From Fibrobacter sp. (lineage in GTDB: Bacteria; Fibrobacterota; Fibrobacteria; Fibrobacterales; Fibrobacteraceae), in assembly GCA_017615055.1 (NCBI GenBank), contig JAGAAW010000029.1, positions 1 to 43,622 of the forward strand: a stretch of DNA of 43,622 nt. Reading direction: 5' to 3'. Of the stretch, positions 16,201 to 23,083 are shown in pieces. Position numbers and translations under genes: made by a program. The notes beneath the pieces are model-generated. The model was not told where the DNA came from. It did no database searches and saw only the letters and a program-made list of their open reading frames with translations. How positions within the stretch are numbered: the first letter of the stretch is position 1; each line of letters opens with the position of its first letter.

Positions 16201-16248
16201 TGTACCGACGATAATCTTCTTAATCTTTTTCAATATTTTTTTATTCAT
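13204..16248 (-). CDS. CHASE2-type membrane adenylate cyclase (class III)
   Basis: A 1014-residue sensor cyclase. An N-terminal membrane anchor (about 14-35) is followed by a long extracytoplasmic CHASE2 domain (about 45-620, larger than the usual 300-400), a membrane block of about three segments (about 630-710) and a class III cyclase domain (about 745-935). The metal Asp residues are in FTDIASFS and KYEGDAII; DKYEGD supplies the adenine-selecting Lys and GDAVNLAARLES the second base-selecting Asp plus the transition-state Asn and Arg, so it should make cAMP. A C-terminal helical stretch resembles a TPR. ATG 16248 is chosen because the upstream 25 codons run into the ftsK promoter. Confidence 0.93.
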   Translation of the reverse strand: MNKKILKKIKKIIVGTVITAAIVFLILLLGNSQDPYIDVTKTAAQDMENIFYDQFFKIKTGKTFEKLEKDGKVSVSHSFEPNIMIVDIDENALTKLGNYNEWDRSIHANVIKNLSEGGASAIGFDILFKSADFGQKKAEQTIGILNSLDSTKPWDTLYSEIRSHYNFDSLMIKDIKESGNAIVCFMMDDSTSFSHKSVWEKLATYERAEELGFESTFDNSQVDSITHVEPKTLLDNIYPELAHAGARMGSVNAYPDDDGVVRHVSMLYRFPNPYAYEGIPSRVYSTMSLMTVMHLFHLDPKDVKIKMGHYIELGKPFGIYRDSTGVFHTTFPQFSYPMFTELRNFLKNPKAQAIASDDIIDISKKLIVKKNSEGKILISLFDGQVLDENVSALLMKIADKIDGDTLLAIPEGEQFEVFEGVTIAREEDSEIKNMFLVTDASSEEEFNIVPSTLNTLRFFKDSLKTLPENEPKHLSIDMDVRYDKVEKKWKSSLVILTDKVIRDIIKAPNEKVDNLKSGEEFRFGPVKRVPIDNYGRYLVNYIGRFNTDKESRPFQHLSYYDVTKNRHDQAMFQGKVFILGSAAPALFDFVPGPHEENNPAVLIHATIIQNILNDNYIVNLAENHQQAIVILLAILCMLLGLFIKSYISIAISMILMALYAFIAFRYFQDGLYIGVSKQLLAMLLTNIAALIVQFYYENKEKRFLDNAFKQYISPELIDEMVNNEIMPTLGGEKSNITAYFTDIASFSTFSEKIGDPSRLVDLLNEYLTAMTDTLLGNKGTLDKYEGDAIIAFFGAPMPLENHAQSACSAACDMQSKLMKLRKKWESEGDKWPKVVHDMHMRIGINSGDIVTGNMGSTMRKNYTMMGDAVNLAARLESAAKQYGAYIQISEDTQKHLEPGLFIYRSLDTIRVVGKSQPVKTFELLSKTGCENEETLLKLVEIWEKAREAYLAMEWDKAIELFTQCLDYEPHLPERDPGSKSCPSLVYIERCKTYKENPPVAPGEAWDGVFTATSK

Positions 16249-16277
16249 GTAATCAAGTATAACAAAAGAATAAAATG

Positions 16278-16285
16278 TATATTTC
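16278..16285 (+). promoter_or_regulatory. Promoter-like TATATTTC before ftsK
   Basis: TATATTTC lies 26 bases before the ftsK TTG start. Unlike the leaderless candidates this leader has room for, and contains, a good Shine-Dalgarno sequence. Confidence 0.45.
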
Positions 16286-16311
16286 CGAAGGTAACGCCCT
16301 AGGAGCACATT

Positions 16312-19296
16312 TTGGCTGCACAAAAAAAGAAATCCTCTAAAAAAACTAGTACAAAGTCTAAAGGGAAGACCTCCGTAGAGGCTGAATCCCCGTTTGCCGC
16401 CCTTCTTGCGGGCTGGTTTTTGGTCGCTTTTGGCGCAATTTTACTGCTTGGTTGCATCAGTTCGGTGTATAGCGGGTCCGAAGGCAACTGGCTCGGCCCC
16501 TACCTCGGCAAGTTGCTGCCCGACCTGTTCTGCTTTATTTTCGGCAAGTTCCCGGTTATCGCCTTTACGGCGTGCCTCGTGCTGTGGGGACTTTTCATTG
16601 CGATTCGTTCCGTCCGCCCGCGCATATTGAGCTTTGCGATAGGCTGTACGCTCCTTGCGCTTGACCTTTCGTGCCTGCTAGCGCTCCGTACCTACGGCAT
16701 GGCGCAGCTTTCCCGCGACGTGATGGCGATGAACGGCGGCATCGTGGGGCAGTTCTTCTGCCAGAATGTCGCGATTCCCGTTTTCGGGACGGCTTCGTGC
16801 CTGGCTCCGCTCCTTTTGCTCCTTACGGTGCTGGTGCTCATTCTCGTGCTCTCGTTCGGGCTGCGTCCGCGTCATTTTGCGTTTATCGCAAGCGGAATGC
16901 GCTGGTTTGTGGGCCTGTTCCGCAAGAAGGGCGTTGAAGACGAGGAGGGCGACGAGCCCGATGAACCCGAGGAGGAACCCTCGAAACCCTTGCGTCGTGG
17001 AATTTCCATGATCGACGACGAGACGCTCTTCCGTGAACCCGACGGCTTCAAGATCAAGCGCCGCGGGGAACTGAAACCCTTTAGCGCACGCAAGAACTGG
17101 ATGGATTCTCCCTTGATGGATCGCGGGGACGAGGCCGGTTCGGGCGAAACGACAATCGCACCGACGATGAATGCTACAATGCCGGCCGCACCCGCAAGGA
17201 CGATGGCTCCGGCAGAAGCGGCCACGCCGGATCTATCGGGCGAGGATCCCGAAATCTTGCGCCTGGAACAGCAGTTGCGTGATAATGGCCGCAGCATGAG
17301 CGCCCTTGAGATTAAGGAAATCAAGGACAAAATTGCGGAAATCCGCCGTGCCCGCGAAGAAATCAAGTGGGAAAGCGAGCGCAAGGGCAACCTCGTGGTG
17401 AAGGGTGCCGTGCGCGGGCAGCCCGGCGAGGAGCTTGCTGCAGAACGCCCGTCTGTTGCCCCTGACGATGCGACTGTTGCCGCGGGCGCAGAACCGACAC
17501 TTGCTGCGGGTGCTATGCAGACGCGTGCGGGCGGTGCGACTATCGCGGGTTTCCCGGGTAGCGAATCCCAGGATGAAGACGCTACCGCTGCAGGGGTCGA
17601 GCCTGCAGATGAAGCGGTTGCTACAGATGGCGATTCTGCAGACGATGACACGTTTATGCCCGAGATAGTTCCGAGCGACGAGGTAGACCAGGATCCGAGC
17701 TATGTGGCTCCGAATCAGATTGGAACATCCTCTTCGGGTACGACGTTTACGGGCGGTGCCGCGAACGGGATTCCGCAGCCTGACCCGACGGTGCATTACG
17801 ACCCATACCGCATTCCGACGGTGGATGAAATTCTCGATGCGCATGACCCGCAGCCTGCGGACTACACCGTGGAAGAACTCAATGCGATTGGTCGCATGCT
17901 CGAGGAAAAGCTCGAGAACTTCAAGGTGAAGGGGAAGGTGGTTGGCTGCGAGACCGGCCCCGTGATTACTCGCTTTGAGGTGGAACCGGGCCCGGGCGTG
18001 AAGGTATCGCAGTTTAGCGCATTGCAGGATGACCTCGCGATGGCCCTGAAGGCAGTCTCTATCCGTATCCTTGCTCCGATTCCCGGAAAGGGTGCCGTGG
18101 GTATCGAGATTCCGAACCGCAAGATGCAGACTATCTTCGGGCGCGATATCTTCGAGAGCGAGGCGTTCAAGCCCACGCCGGACAAGATTATCATGGCGCT
18201 CGGCAAGGATATCTCTGGCGAGCCGTTCGCGATGGATTTGGCGAAGGCCCCGCACTTGATGATTGCTGGTCAGACCGGTTCCGGTAAGTCCGTCTGCATT
18301 AACGCCCTCATGGCGAGCATGCTCCTGAGCAAGACTCCTGACGAACTCCGCATGATTCTTGTGGACCCGAAGGCAGTGGAACTCAAGATGTACGAGAATA
18401 TTCCGCATTTGCTCGCTCCCGTGATTACCAAGCCCGAGGTTGCCATTCAGGCCCTGCAGTGGCTCTGCTACGAGATGGACCGCCGTACCGAAGTGCTTGC
18501 GAAGGCGAAGGTCCGTAACCTCAACGGCTTCAACGAGAAGTTCGATGCGGGCCTGCTCCCCGAAGATGTGCCCGATACCGACCGCGGCCACCGCATGGCG
18601 TTTATCGTCGTGATTATCGACGAGATGGCCGACCTCATGATGGTCGCCGGAAAGGAAATCGAGAAGAACGTGAGCCGCCTTGCCGCAAAGGCGCGCGCCG
18701 TGGGTATCCACCTGGTGCTTGCGACCCAGCGTCCGTCGGTGAAGGTGATTACCGGTAACATCAAGGCGAACCTGCCGACACGAATCAGCTTCAAGGTAGC
18801 GTCTCAGGTGGACGCTCGCACCGTGATGGACCATGCCGGTGCCGAGAAGTTGCTTGGCCGCGGTGACATGCTGTTCAAGGCGGTGAACGCTCCTGACCCG
18901 GTTCGTGTGCATGGTGCATTCCTGAGCGACGAAGAAGCGGAAAAGCTTGCCGACGCCTGCAGCAACCAGAACGTCTGTTACCCGCAGCTCGAGACCTTCG
19001 AAGTCGAGGAAGCCGGTGGGGAGGGCGAGGATGGCGAAGAGAATGCCGCGATGAACGAGAAGAAGGACAAGCTCCTGTTCGAGGTGGCCAAGTGGGCTAT
19101 CGAATGCGGGAACGGCCTTTCTACTTCTGCTGTGCAGCGCCACTTCAGCGTGGGCTACAGCCGCGCGGGCAAGATTGTGGACCAACTCTATGGCATGGGC
19201 CTGTGCGCCCGCAGCACCGGCAACTCCAAGCCCCGCGCGATGCTTATCGGCATGGATGAACTCATGCAACTCGAACGCTCCGGCGCGTTTAGGTAA
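16312..19296 (+). CDS. ftsK: DNA translocase FtsK
   Basis: A 994-residue septal DNA pump for chromosome segregation. Four hydrophobic segments lie between about 25 and 195, then an acidic and Ala/Thr/Pro-rich linker (about 205-490) with loosely repeated ATIAPTM-like and AGGAT-like pieces, then the FtsK motor (alpha/beta about 520-900; Walker A GQTGSGKS near 655, Walker B VVIIDEMADLM near 767) and the winged-helix gamma domain (about 925-990) that reads KOPS-like sites. TTG is the start, supported by AGGAG seven bases upstream and by the immediate Lys-rich N-terminus. Confidence 0.96.
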   Translation: MAAQKKKSSKKTSTKSKGKTSVEAESPFAALLAGWFLVAFGAILLLGCISSVYSGSEGNWLGPYLGKLLPDLFCFIFGKFPVIAFTACLVLWGLFIAIRSVRPRILSFAIGCTLLALDLSCLLALRTYGMAQLSRDVMAMNGGIVGQFFCQNVAIPVFGTASCLAPLLLLLTVLVLILVLSFGLRPRHFAFIASGMRWFVGLFRKKGVEDEEGDEPDEPEEEPSKPLRRGISMIDDETLFREPDGFKIKRRGELKPFSARKNWMDSPLMDRGDEAGSGETTIAPTMNATMPAAPARTMAPAEAATPDLSGEDPEILRLEQQLRDNGRSMSALEIKEIKDKIAEIRRAREEIKWESERKGNLVVKGAVRGQPGEELAAERPSVAPDDATVAAGAEPTLAAGAMQTRAGGATIAGFPGSESQDEDATAAGVEPADEAVATDGDSADDDTFMPEIVPSDEVDQDPSYVAPNQIGTSSSGTTFTGGAANGIPQPDPTVHYDPYRIPTVDEILDAHDPQPADYTVEELNAIGRMLEEKLENFKVKGKVVGCETGPVITRFEVEPGPGVKVSQFSALQDDLAMALKAVSIRILAPIPGKGAVGIEIPNRKMQTIFGRDIFESEAFKPTPDKIIMALGKDISGEPFAMDLAKAPHLMIAGQTGSGKSVCINALMASMLLSKTPDELRMILVDPKAVELKMYENIPHLLAPVITKPEVAIQALQWLCYEMDRRTEVLAKAKVRNLNGFNEKFDAGLLPEDVPDTDRGHRMAFIVVIIDEMADLMMVAGKEIEKNVSRLAAKARAVGIHLVLATQRPSVKVITGNIKANLPTRISFKVASQVDARTVMDHAGAEKLLGRGDMLFKAVNAPDPVRVHGAFLSDEEAEKLADACSNQNVCYPQLETFEVEEAGGEGEDGEENAAMNEKKDKLLFEVAKWAIECGNGLSTSAVQRHFSVGYSRAGKIVDQLYGMGLCARSTGNSKPRAMLIGMDELMQLERSGAFR

Positions 19297-19384
19297 TGTG
19301 AAATGTGTAATGTGCAATGTGAAGTGTGTAATGTGGAAAGTGTCATCCTGAGCGAAGCGCAAAGCGCGGAGTCGAAGGATCCAG
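19297..19384. repeat. Degenerate GTGTAATG run plus 43-bp dispersed repeat
   Basis: After the ftsK stop a run of imperfect AATGTGAA/GTGTAATG units (19297-19340) leads into a 43-bp element (19342-19384) that begins GTCATCCTGAGCG and ends AGGATCCAG. The same 43-bp element, with one base changed, is at 36322-36364, again after a degenerate tandem run. Its ends are partly inverted (ATCCT/AGGAT). Confidence 0.88.
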
Positions 19385-19408
19385 TTCAGAATTAATTGAA
19401 GAAAAAAA

Positions 19409-20293
19409 ATGTTGATTAAAGAATTTGCTCCTGCTAAAATCAACTTGTTCCTCGATGTCATCCGTAAGCGCGAGGACGGCTATCACGACCTGGGTACGGT
19501 TTTCCAGACGATTGATGCCGGCGATACGCTTGAGTTCAGTTCCCGTGATGACGGTGAAATTCACCTGGATTACAGCAACCCGCAGGAATACCCTGTGGAA
19601 TCGGACCTCGTGTACAAGGCCGCAGTTGCATTGCGCTCGCATGTAGGCAATAACGACCTGGGTGCAGATATCTTTCTGGACAAGATTATGCCGCTCGGTG
19701 CGGGCCTTGGCGGCGGTAGTGCCGATGCCGCAGCTGCGCTCCGCGCGCTGAACCGCCTCTGGGAGTTGCGCCTGCCGCCTGCCGAACTGGAACGCATCGG
19801 GATGAAACTCGGGGCCGACGTGCCCTTCCTGGTCAGAGGCGGCACGGCTTTCGCCGAGGGCATCGGCGAGCGTTTATCGTTTATCTCCCCGTTAGACCTG
19901 CCTGCGGGCGAGGTGTTGCTTATTGCGACCCCGCACGATAGCGTTCCCACGAAGGATGCGTATGCGGGAGTCCCCAAGTCCGGGCCTGACCGCTGGGAAA
20001 AGTACAAGCTTGCCTGGGAGACGGGTTCCGAGGCAGAACGTTCCTTCGGTAGCAGCCTGCTTGATTCCGGCTCGTTCTTCAATGCCTTCGAGGTTTCCGT
20101 GTTTCCGAAGCACCCGCTGGTGTCTGCCCTGAAGGACAAGATACTCGACCTCGGTGCGCGGGTCGCCCTCATGAGCGGTTCCGGTGCTTCTGTTTTTGGC
20201 ATCTTTACGGATAGGGCCACTGCCGAAACCGCCGCCGAAACCCTCAAGCCCTACACCCGCTACCAGACCCTGACCAAATTCTGGCATCAGTAA
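19409..20293 (+). CDS. ispE: 4-diphosphocytidyl-2-C-methyl-D-erythritol kinase IspE
   Basis: A 294-residue GHMP kinase of the MEP isoprenoid pathway. The substrate motif PAKINLFLDV (8-17), the ATP-binding PLGAGLGGGSADAAAALRALN (about 94-113) and the C-terminal LMSGSGASVFGIF (about 256-268) are intact. The upstream region is A-rich without a clear Shine-Dalgarno sequence. The TAA stop forms the first bases of a 50-bp dispersed repeat. Confidence 0.95.
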   Translation: MLIKEFAPAKINLFLDVIRKREDGYHDLGTVFQTIDAGDTLEFSSRDDGEIHLDYSNPQEYPVESDLVYKAAVALRSHVGNNDLGADIFLDKIMPLGAGLGGGSADAAAALRALNRLWELRLPPAELERIGMKLGADVPFLVRGGTAFAEGIGERLSFISPLDLPAGEVLLIATPHDSVPTKDAYAGVPKSGPDRWEKYKLAWETGSEAERSFGSSLLDSGSFFNAFEVSVFPKHPLVSALKDKILDLGARVALMSGSGASVFGIFTDRATAETAAETLKPYTRYQTLTKFWHQ

Positions 20294-20340
20294 GGCCTTC
20301 GCAGTAGTGTGCAAACGAGTGTCGCGACGACTTGCTTGCA
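20291..20340. repeat. 50-bp dispersed repeat, copy A
   Basis: From TAAGGCCTTCGCAG to TGCTTGCA this 50-bp stretch matches the reverse complement of 39753-39802 except for about four bases near position 42-45 of the unit. Copy A begins with the ispE stop codon; copy B is translated within the TPR gene. Confidence 0.88.
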
Positions 20341-20617
20341 ATAAACGGATTTTTCCCTGAAATAAACATTCCTGTTCCTAAGATTACAGTCTTTATTCTG
20401 CAATAAACGATGCAGTTTAACGTGTGGAAGGCGTCGGCCTAGGATGGGGTGGGCCTTGTTTGGGGTGGGTGCGGGGTGGGGCCCGTGGGGCCTTCGCAAC
20501 TCCGAGGGGGGGCCCCCCCCGCGTATTTTTTATACCTCAAATAAAAGTTTATCTTTCAGAATAGCCGTTTTTATGTAGAAAAAACCAATTTCCCTTTAAA
20601 AATTTCGTGAAATTTTT
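20341..20617. other. Intergenic region with G-tract block and G7/C8 palindrome
   Basis: No gene is seen here. From 20446 to 20490 there are at least seven runs of three or four G on the plus strand separated by short loops, a strong G-quadruplex pattern. At 20506-20520 seven G are followed directly by eight C. The flanks are AT-rich. The G-rich block is unlike any other base composition in the window. Confidence 0.7.
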
Positions 20618-20625
20618 TATATTTG
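20618..20625 (+). promoter_or_regulatory. Promoter core TATATTTG of the tRNA-Gln/rplY unit
   Basis: TATATTTG ends 10 bases before the first base of the mature tRNA. A start 4-6 bases further on would leave a short 5' leader for RNase P. Because a tRNA has no ribosome binding site, this copy argues that the motif is a promoter element. Confidence 0.7.
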
Positions 20626-20635
20626 CCCCCACCAT

Positions 20636-20707
20636 TGGGGTATCGTCAAGTGGTAAGACAACGGATTTTGATTCCGTTATTCGTTGGTTCGAATCCAGCT
20701 ACCCCAA
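20636..20707 (+). tRNA. tRNA-Gln (anticodon TTG)
   Basis: A 72-base cloverleaf: acceptor arms TGGGGTA (20636-20642) and TACCCCA (20700-20706), anticodon stem ACGGA/TCCGT with loop TTTTGAT and anticodon TTG at 20668-20670, T-loop GGTTCGAATCC. The discriminator is A20707 and CCA is not encoded. It is followed after 36 bases by rplY with no terminator between them. Confidence 0.96.
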
Positions 20708-20743
20708 TGAACTTTTAACAATCAAACTCAAATGGAGTCAAAA

Positions 20744-21388
20744 ATGGAACTCACAAAACTCGTAGCAACCTCGAGAGTGCTAGGCAAGAGCCGCGACTGC
20801 GCCCGTCTCCGCAAGGAAGGCAAGATTCCGGCCGTCTATTATGGTAAGGGTCAGGAGTCTGTGAACATTAGCGTTAGCGCTATCGATGTTCGCAAGGTTC
20901 TCGCCCCGGGCAAGCGTTACACCCTTCTCGACCTCGAGATCGACGGCAAGGCCGGCAATCCCGCTGTCATCTACAACTACCAGAAGGATGCGATTTCGCA
21001 GGCGATCACCCACATCGATTTCATCAAGATCAGCGATGACTCCAAGATCAAGGTCCGCGTTCCGGTGAAGCTCAACGGTCTTCCGGTCGGTGTCAAGACT
21101 CAGGGCGGTGTGTTCTCTCAGGAAACCCGTTACCTCTACCTCTCCGCCAAGCCGGACTGCATCCCGACCGTTCTCGAAATGGATATCTCCGCTTTCGAAA
21201 CGAACGTGACGTTCTATGCCAAGTCCTTCAAGCTCCCGGAAGGCTGCGAACTCGCTAGCCTCCCGCGCACGGTGATCTTCACGATTACCTCCAAGTCCAA
21301 GAAGAAGGACGAAGCTGCCGAAGCCGCTCCGGCCGCCGCAGCAGCACCTGCTGCAGCAGCTCCCGCTGCCGACGCCGACAAGAAGTAA
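20744..21388 (+). CDS. rplY: 50S ribosomal protein L25/CTC
   Basis: A 214-residue CTC-type L25 that binds 5S rRNA. The N-terminal L25 beta barrel (about 1-92) has SRDCARLRKEGKIPAVYYGKG at 13-33 and a C-terminal TL5/CTC domain (about 95-185), followed by a Lys/Ala tail. ATG 20744 is preferred over 20732 since GGAG then lies six bases upstream. It is placed directly behind tRNA-Gln, so the two are probably on one transcript. Confidence 0.95.
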   Translation: MELTKLVATSRVLGKSRDCARLRKEGKIPAVYYGKGQESVNISVSAIDVRKVLAPGKRYTLLDLEIDGKAGNPAVIYNYQKDAISQAITHIDFIKISDDSKIKVRVPVKLNGLPVGVKTQGGVFSQETRYLYLSAKPDCIPTVLEMDISAFETNVTFYAKSFKLPEGCELASLPRTVIFTITSKSKKKDEAAEAAPAAAAAPAAAAPAADADKK

Positions 21389-21411
21389 TTCTTGTTCACA
21401 GACAGGTCTTA

Positions 21412-21440
21412 GGGAGGGCGCTTGCGCCCTCCCTTATTTT
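21412..21440 (+). terminator. rplY terminator
   Basis: GGGAGGGCG, CTTG loop and CGCCCTCCC form a perfect 9-bp stem followed by a T-rich run. It carries the GTCTTA prefix shared with other GGGAGGG hairpins in the window, and its T-rich end merges with the next promoter element. Confidence 0.88.
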
Positions 21441-21447
21441 ATATTTA
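21440..21447 (+). promoter_or_regulatory. Promoter core TATATTTA before the HSDR_N gene
   Basis: TATATTTA, four bases (TAAC) and then ATG 21452. It overlaps the T-rich end of the rplY terminator. Confidence 0.55.
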
Positions 21448-21451
21448 TAAC

Positions 21452-21865
21452 ATGCAAGAAACGCTATACGACCCGATACGCAAGAAGGATGTGCCCGCTA
21501 CGCCCGAAGAACACGTGCGTCAGGCGACCATACGCTTCTTGCTTGACGTGGTCAAGGTTCCCGAACACGCAATTGCGGTTGAGTTCGCTCTAGGCCTTGT
21601 AGACCCTAAGTCGGACGAGCGTGCCGATATCGTGGTCAACAACTTCCGCGAAGGTGCGACCATCGACAAGCCTTGGCTTATGGTGGAATGCAAGGCTCCG
21701 GGGGAATACACCTGGCCTGAACTGCAGGTTCAACTGAACCGCTACCTGAAAATCCTGACTCCCAAGTACGTGATGCTTGCTCTGGGCGATGCGACACGAT
21801 ATTTTGAGCTTGACCCGGTAGCCAAGACTTTTAAAAGCGTGAACTCTCTTCCCGGGTATTCCTAG
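21452..21865 (+). CDS. Stand-alone HSDR_N-type nuclease-fold protein
   Basis: A 137-residue protein resembling the N-terminal domain of type I restriction HsdR subunits (HSDR_N, PD-(D/E)xK fold). The putative catalytic set is visible: an early Glu in AVEFALG (about 43), Asp in ERADIVV (about 57) and the ECK of VECKAP (about 73-75); a Gln-containing QVQLNRYLKIL helix follows. There is no helicase, methylase or specificity gene nearby, so it is not a restriction system as such. Similar orphan domains are common in FCB-group genomes and their role is unknown. ATG 21452 is chosen because the upstream in-frame codons overlap the terminator. Confidence 0.85.
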   Translation: MQETLYDPIRKKDVPATPEEHVRQATIRFLLDVVKVPEHAIAVEFALGLVDPKSDERADIVVNNFREGATIDKPWLMVECKAPGEYTWPELQVQLNRYLKILTPKYVMLALGDATRYFELDPVAKTFKSVNSLPGYS

Positions 21866-21936
21866 TTAGACCTTAATTTTTGCGTTGTTTTGCACATTTT
21901 TTACTTTCGGAGTGTGCGATTCATCACAAAAATGCG

Positions 21937-21944
21937 TATATTTT
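21937..21944 (+). promoter_or_regulatory. Promoter core TATATTTT before the FISUC lipoprotein
   Basis: TATATTTT, then TCGT and the GTG start at 21949, the same 4-base spacing as before nspC, folK and lptE. Confidence 0.5.
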
Positions 21945-21948
21945 TCGT

Positions 21949-22998
21949 GTGGAGAAATTGAAAAAATTTGTTCTATGCGGATCGCTCCTCGCTATAGCAG
22001 GGGGTGTTGTTTCGTGTAAGCAAGACGAACCTGCTACATCCACAAAGAACGCTGTTTCCGAAAAACAGGTCGAAAAGCAGGTCGTAAAAAAGCCGATTCC
22101 ATCTCCAATTCCAATGGTATACCGCGATAGTTCCGCGTTCCATCCGGCACTGGCGGATACTGCCGATGCAGGTCCGGATACTACTGAGATTCCTGAATCC
22201 TCGGAAGCATCTATTGCGTCTTCGTCGAGCGTGAAGGTTGTGGTGAAAAGTTCTGCATCGGAGGAATCGTCTTCCTCTGTAGTGCCTCCACCGGACCTGT
22301 GCGAGAATGCGCCAGAAGAGATGCTCTGCGACAAGCGCGATGGCAAGCTTTACAGGCTGGTTCACATCGGAACTCAGACTTGGATGGGGCAGAACCTGGA
22401 CTATGCAGCCGATGGAAGTTTCTGCTACGATAACAAGCACGAAAACTGCAAGGTGTTCGGAAGGCTTTATACCTGGGTTGCTGCGATGGGGCTCGACAAA
22501 TCGTACGCCACATCTTCTGCTGCGGGCGTGATTGCGAAGGAACACCGCGGCGCATGCCCCGAAGGCTTCCACATCCCTAAGGATGCCGACTTTAACGCAC
22601 TCCTAATTTACACGAAAAACAACAACCGTTACCCGAAGGAAAACAGCGGAACATACCTGAAGATGGCGTTCTCCTGGAAGTACAGCGAGGACTGGCCTAC
22701 AGGCACGGACCGCTTCGGGTTCGGCGCGATGGCGTCCGGCTTCCGCAATGCGCAGGGCGTGTTTAGGGAACTCGGGCACGATGCCGACTACTGGGTGGCT
22801 GAAGAAAGCAACAACCCGTCGCACGCGCCGTACTGGAACCTCTACTACGACAATGACGAGTTCCTGGGCGACTACAGCAAAAAGAAAACGTACGCCTACT
22901 CGGTGCGCTGCCTGAAGGACAAGAAGTCTGCCGACAAGCCGCATGCGGAACCCAAGCCGCACGCGGAAAGTGCTCCGGAAGATTCCACGGCAGAATAG
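21949..22998 (+). CDS. FISUC-domain lipoprotein
   Basis: A 349-residue exported protein. A lipoprotein signal ends in VVSC (Cys23), followed by a Ser/Thr/Glu-rich linker with runs of Ser (about 60-115) typical of Fibrobacter surface proteins, and then the paralogous domain first described in Fibrobacter succinogenes (about 125-325), with DGKLYRLVHIGTQTWMGQNL at its start, a CPEGFHIPKDADF segment, GFGAMASGFRN and a closing YSVRCLKD. The biochemical role of the domain is unknown. A Lys/Pro/His/Glu-rich tail follows. GTG 21949 gives a normal lipoprotein signal; a TTG at 21958 is the alternative. Confidence 0.88.
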   Translation: MEKLKKFVLCGSLLAIAGGVVSCKQDEPATSTKNAVSEKQVEKQVVKKPIPSPIPMVYRDSSAFHPALADTADAGPDTTEIPESSEASIASSSSVKVVVKSSASEESSSSVVPPPDLCENAPEEMLCDKRDGKLYRLVHIGTQTWMGQNLDYAADGSFCYDNKHENCKVFGRLYTWVAAMGLDKSYATSSAAGVIAKEHRGACPEGFHIPKDADFNALLIYTKNNNRYPKENSGTYLKMAFSWKYSEDWPTGTDRFGFGAMASGFRNAQGVFRELGHDADYWVAEESNNPSHAPYWNLYYDNDEFLGDYSKKKTYAYSVRCLKDKKSADKPHAEPKPHAESAPEDSTAE

Positions 22999-23019
22999 TT
23001 AAGATTTTTATAAAAGGAA

Positions 23020-23049
23020 AACCCCGCTTGAAGGCGGGGTTAATTTTTT
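23020..23049 (+). terminator. Terminator after the FISUC lipoprotein
   Basis: AACCCCGC, six-base loop, GCGGGGTT (8-bp stem) and then AATTTTTT. Confidence 0.88.
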
Positions 23050-23057
23050 CGTGTTTC

Positions 23058-23075
23058 GGGAGGGTGTGCCCTCCC
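23058..23075 (-). terminator. GGGAGGG hairpin after serS
   Basis: GGGAGGG, four-base loop, CCCTCCC just beyond the serS stop. It shares the stem and part of the flanks with the hairpins at 13176, 21412 and 33631. On the minus strand the T-run is lacking, so its role as a terminator is uncertain. Confidence 0.5.
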
Positions 23076-23083
23076 TTGTCTCA

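Noticed and set aside
17233..19461. A 742-codon open frame on the minus strand opposite ftsK
   Set aside because: The plus strand encodes a complete FtsK with all motifs; the opposite frame is Arg/His/Leu-rich with no domain, a by-product of GC-rich third positions.
21452..22998. A restriction-modification or other defence island around the HSDR_N gene
   Set aside because: Neighbours are a ribosomal protein gene and a lipoprotein; no methylase, helicase or specificity subunit is present.
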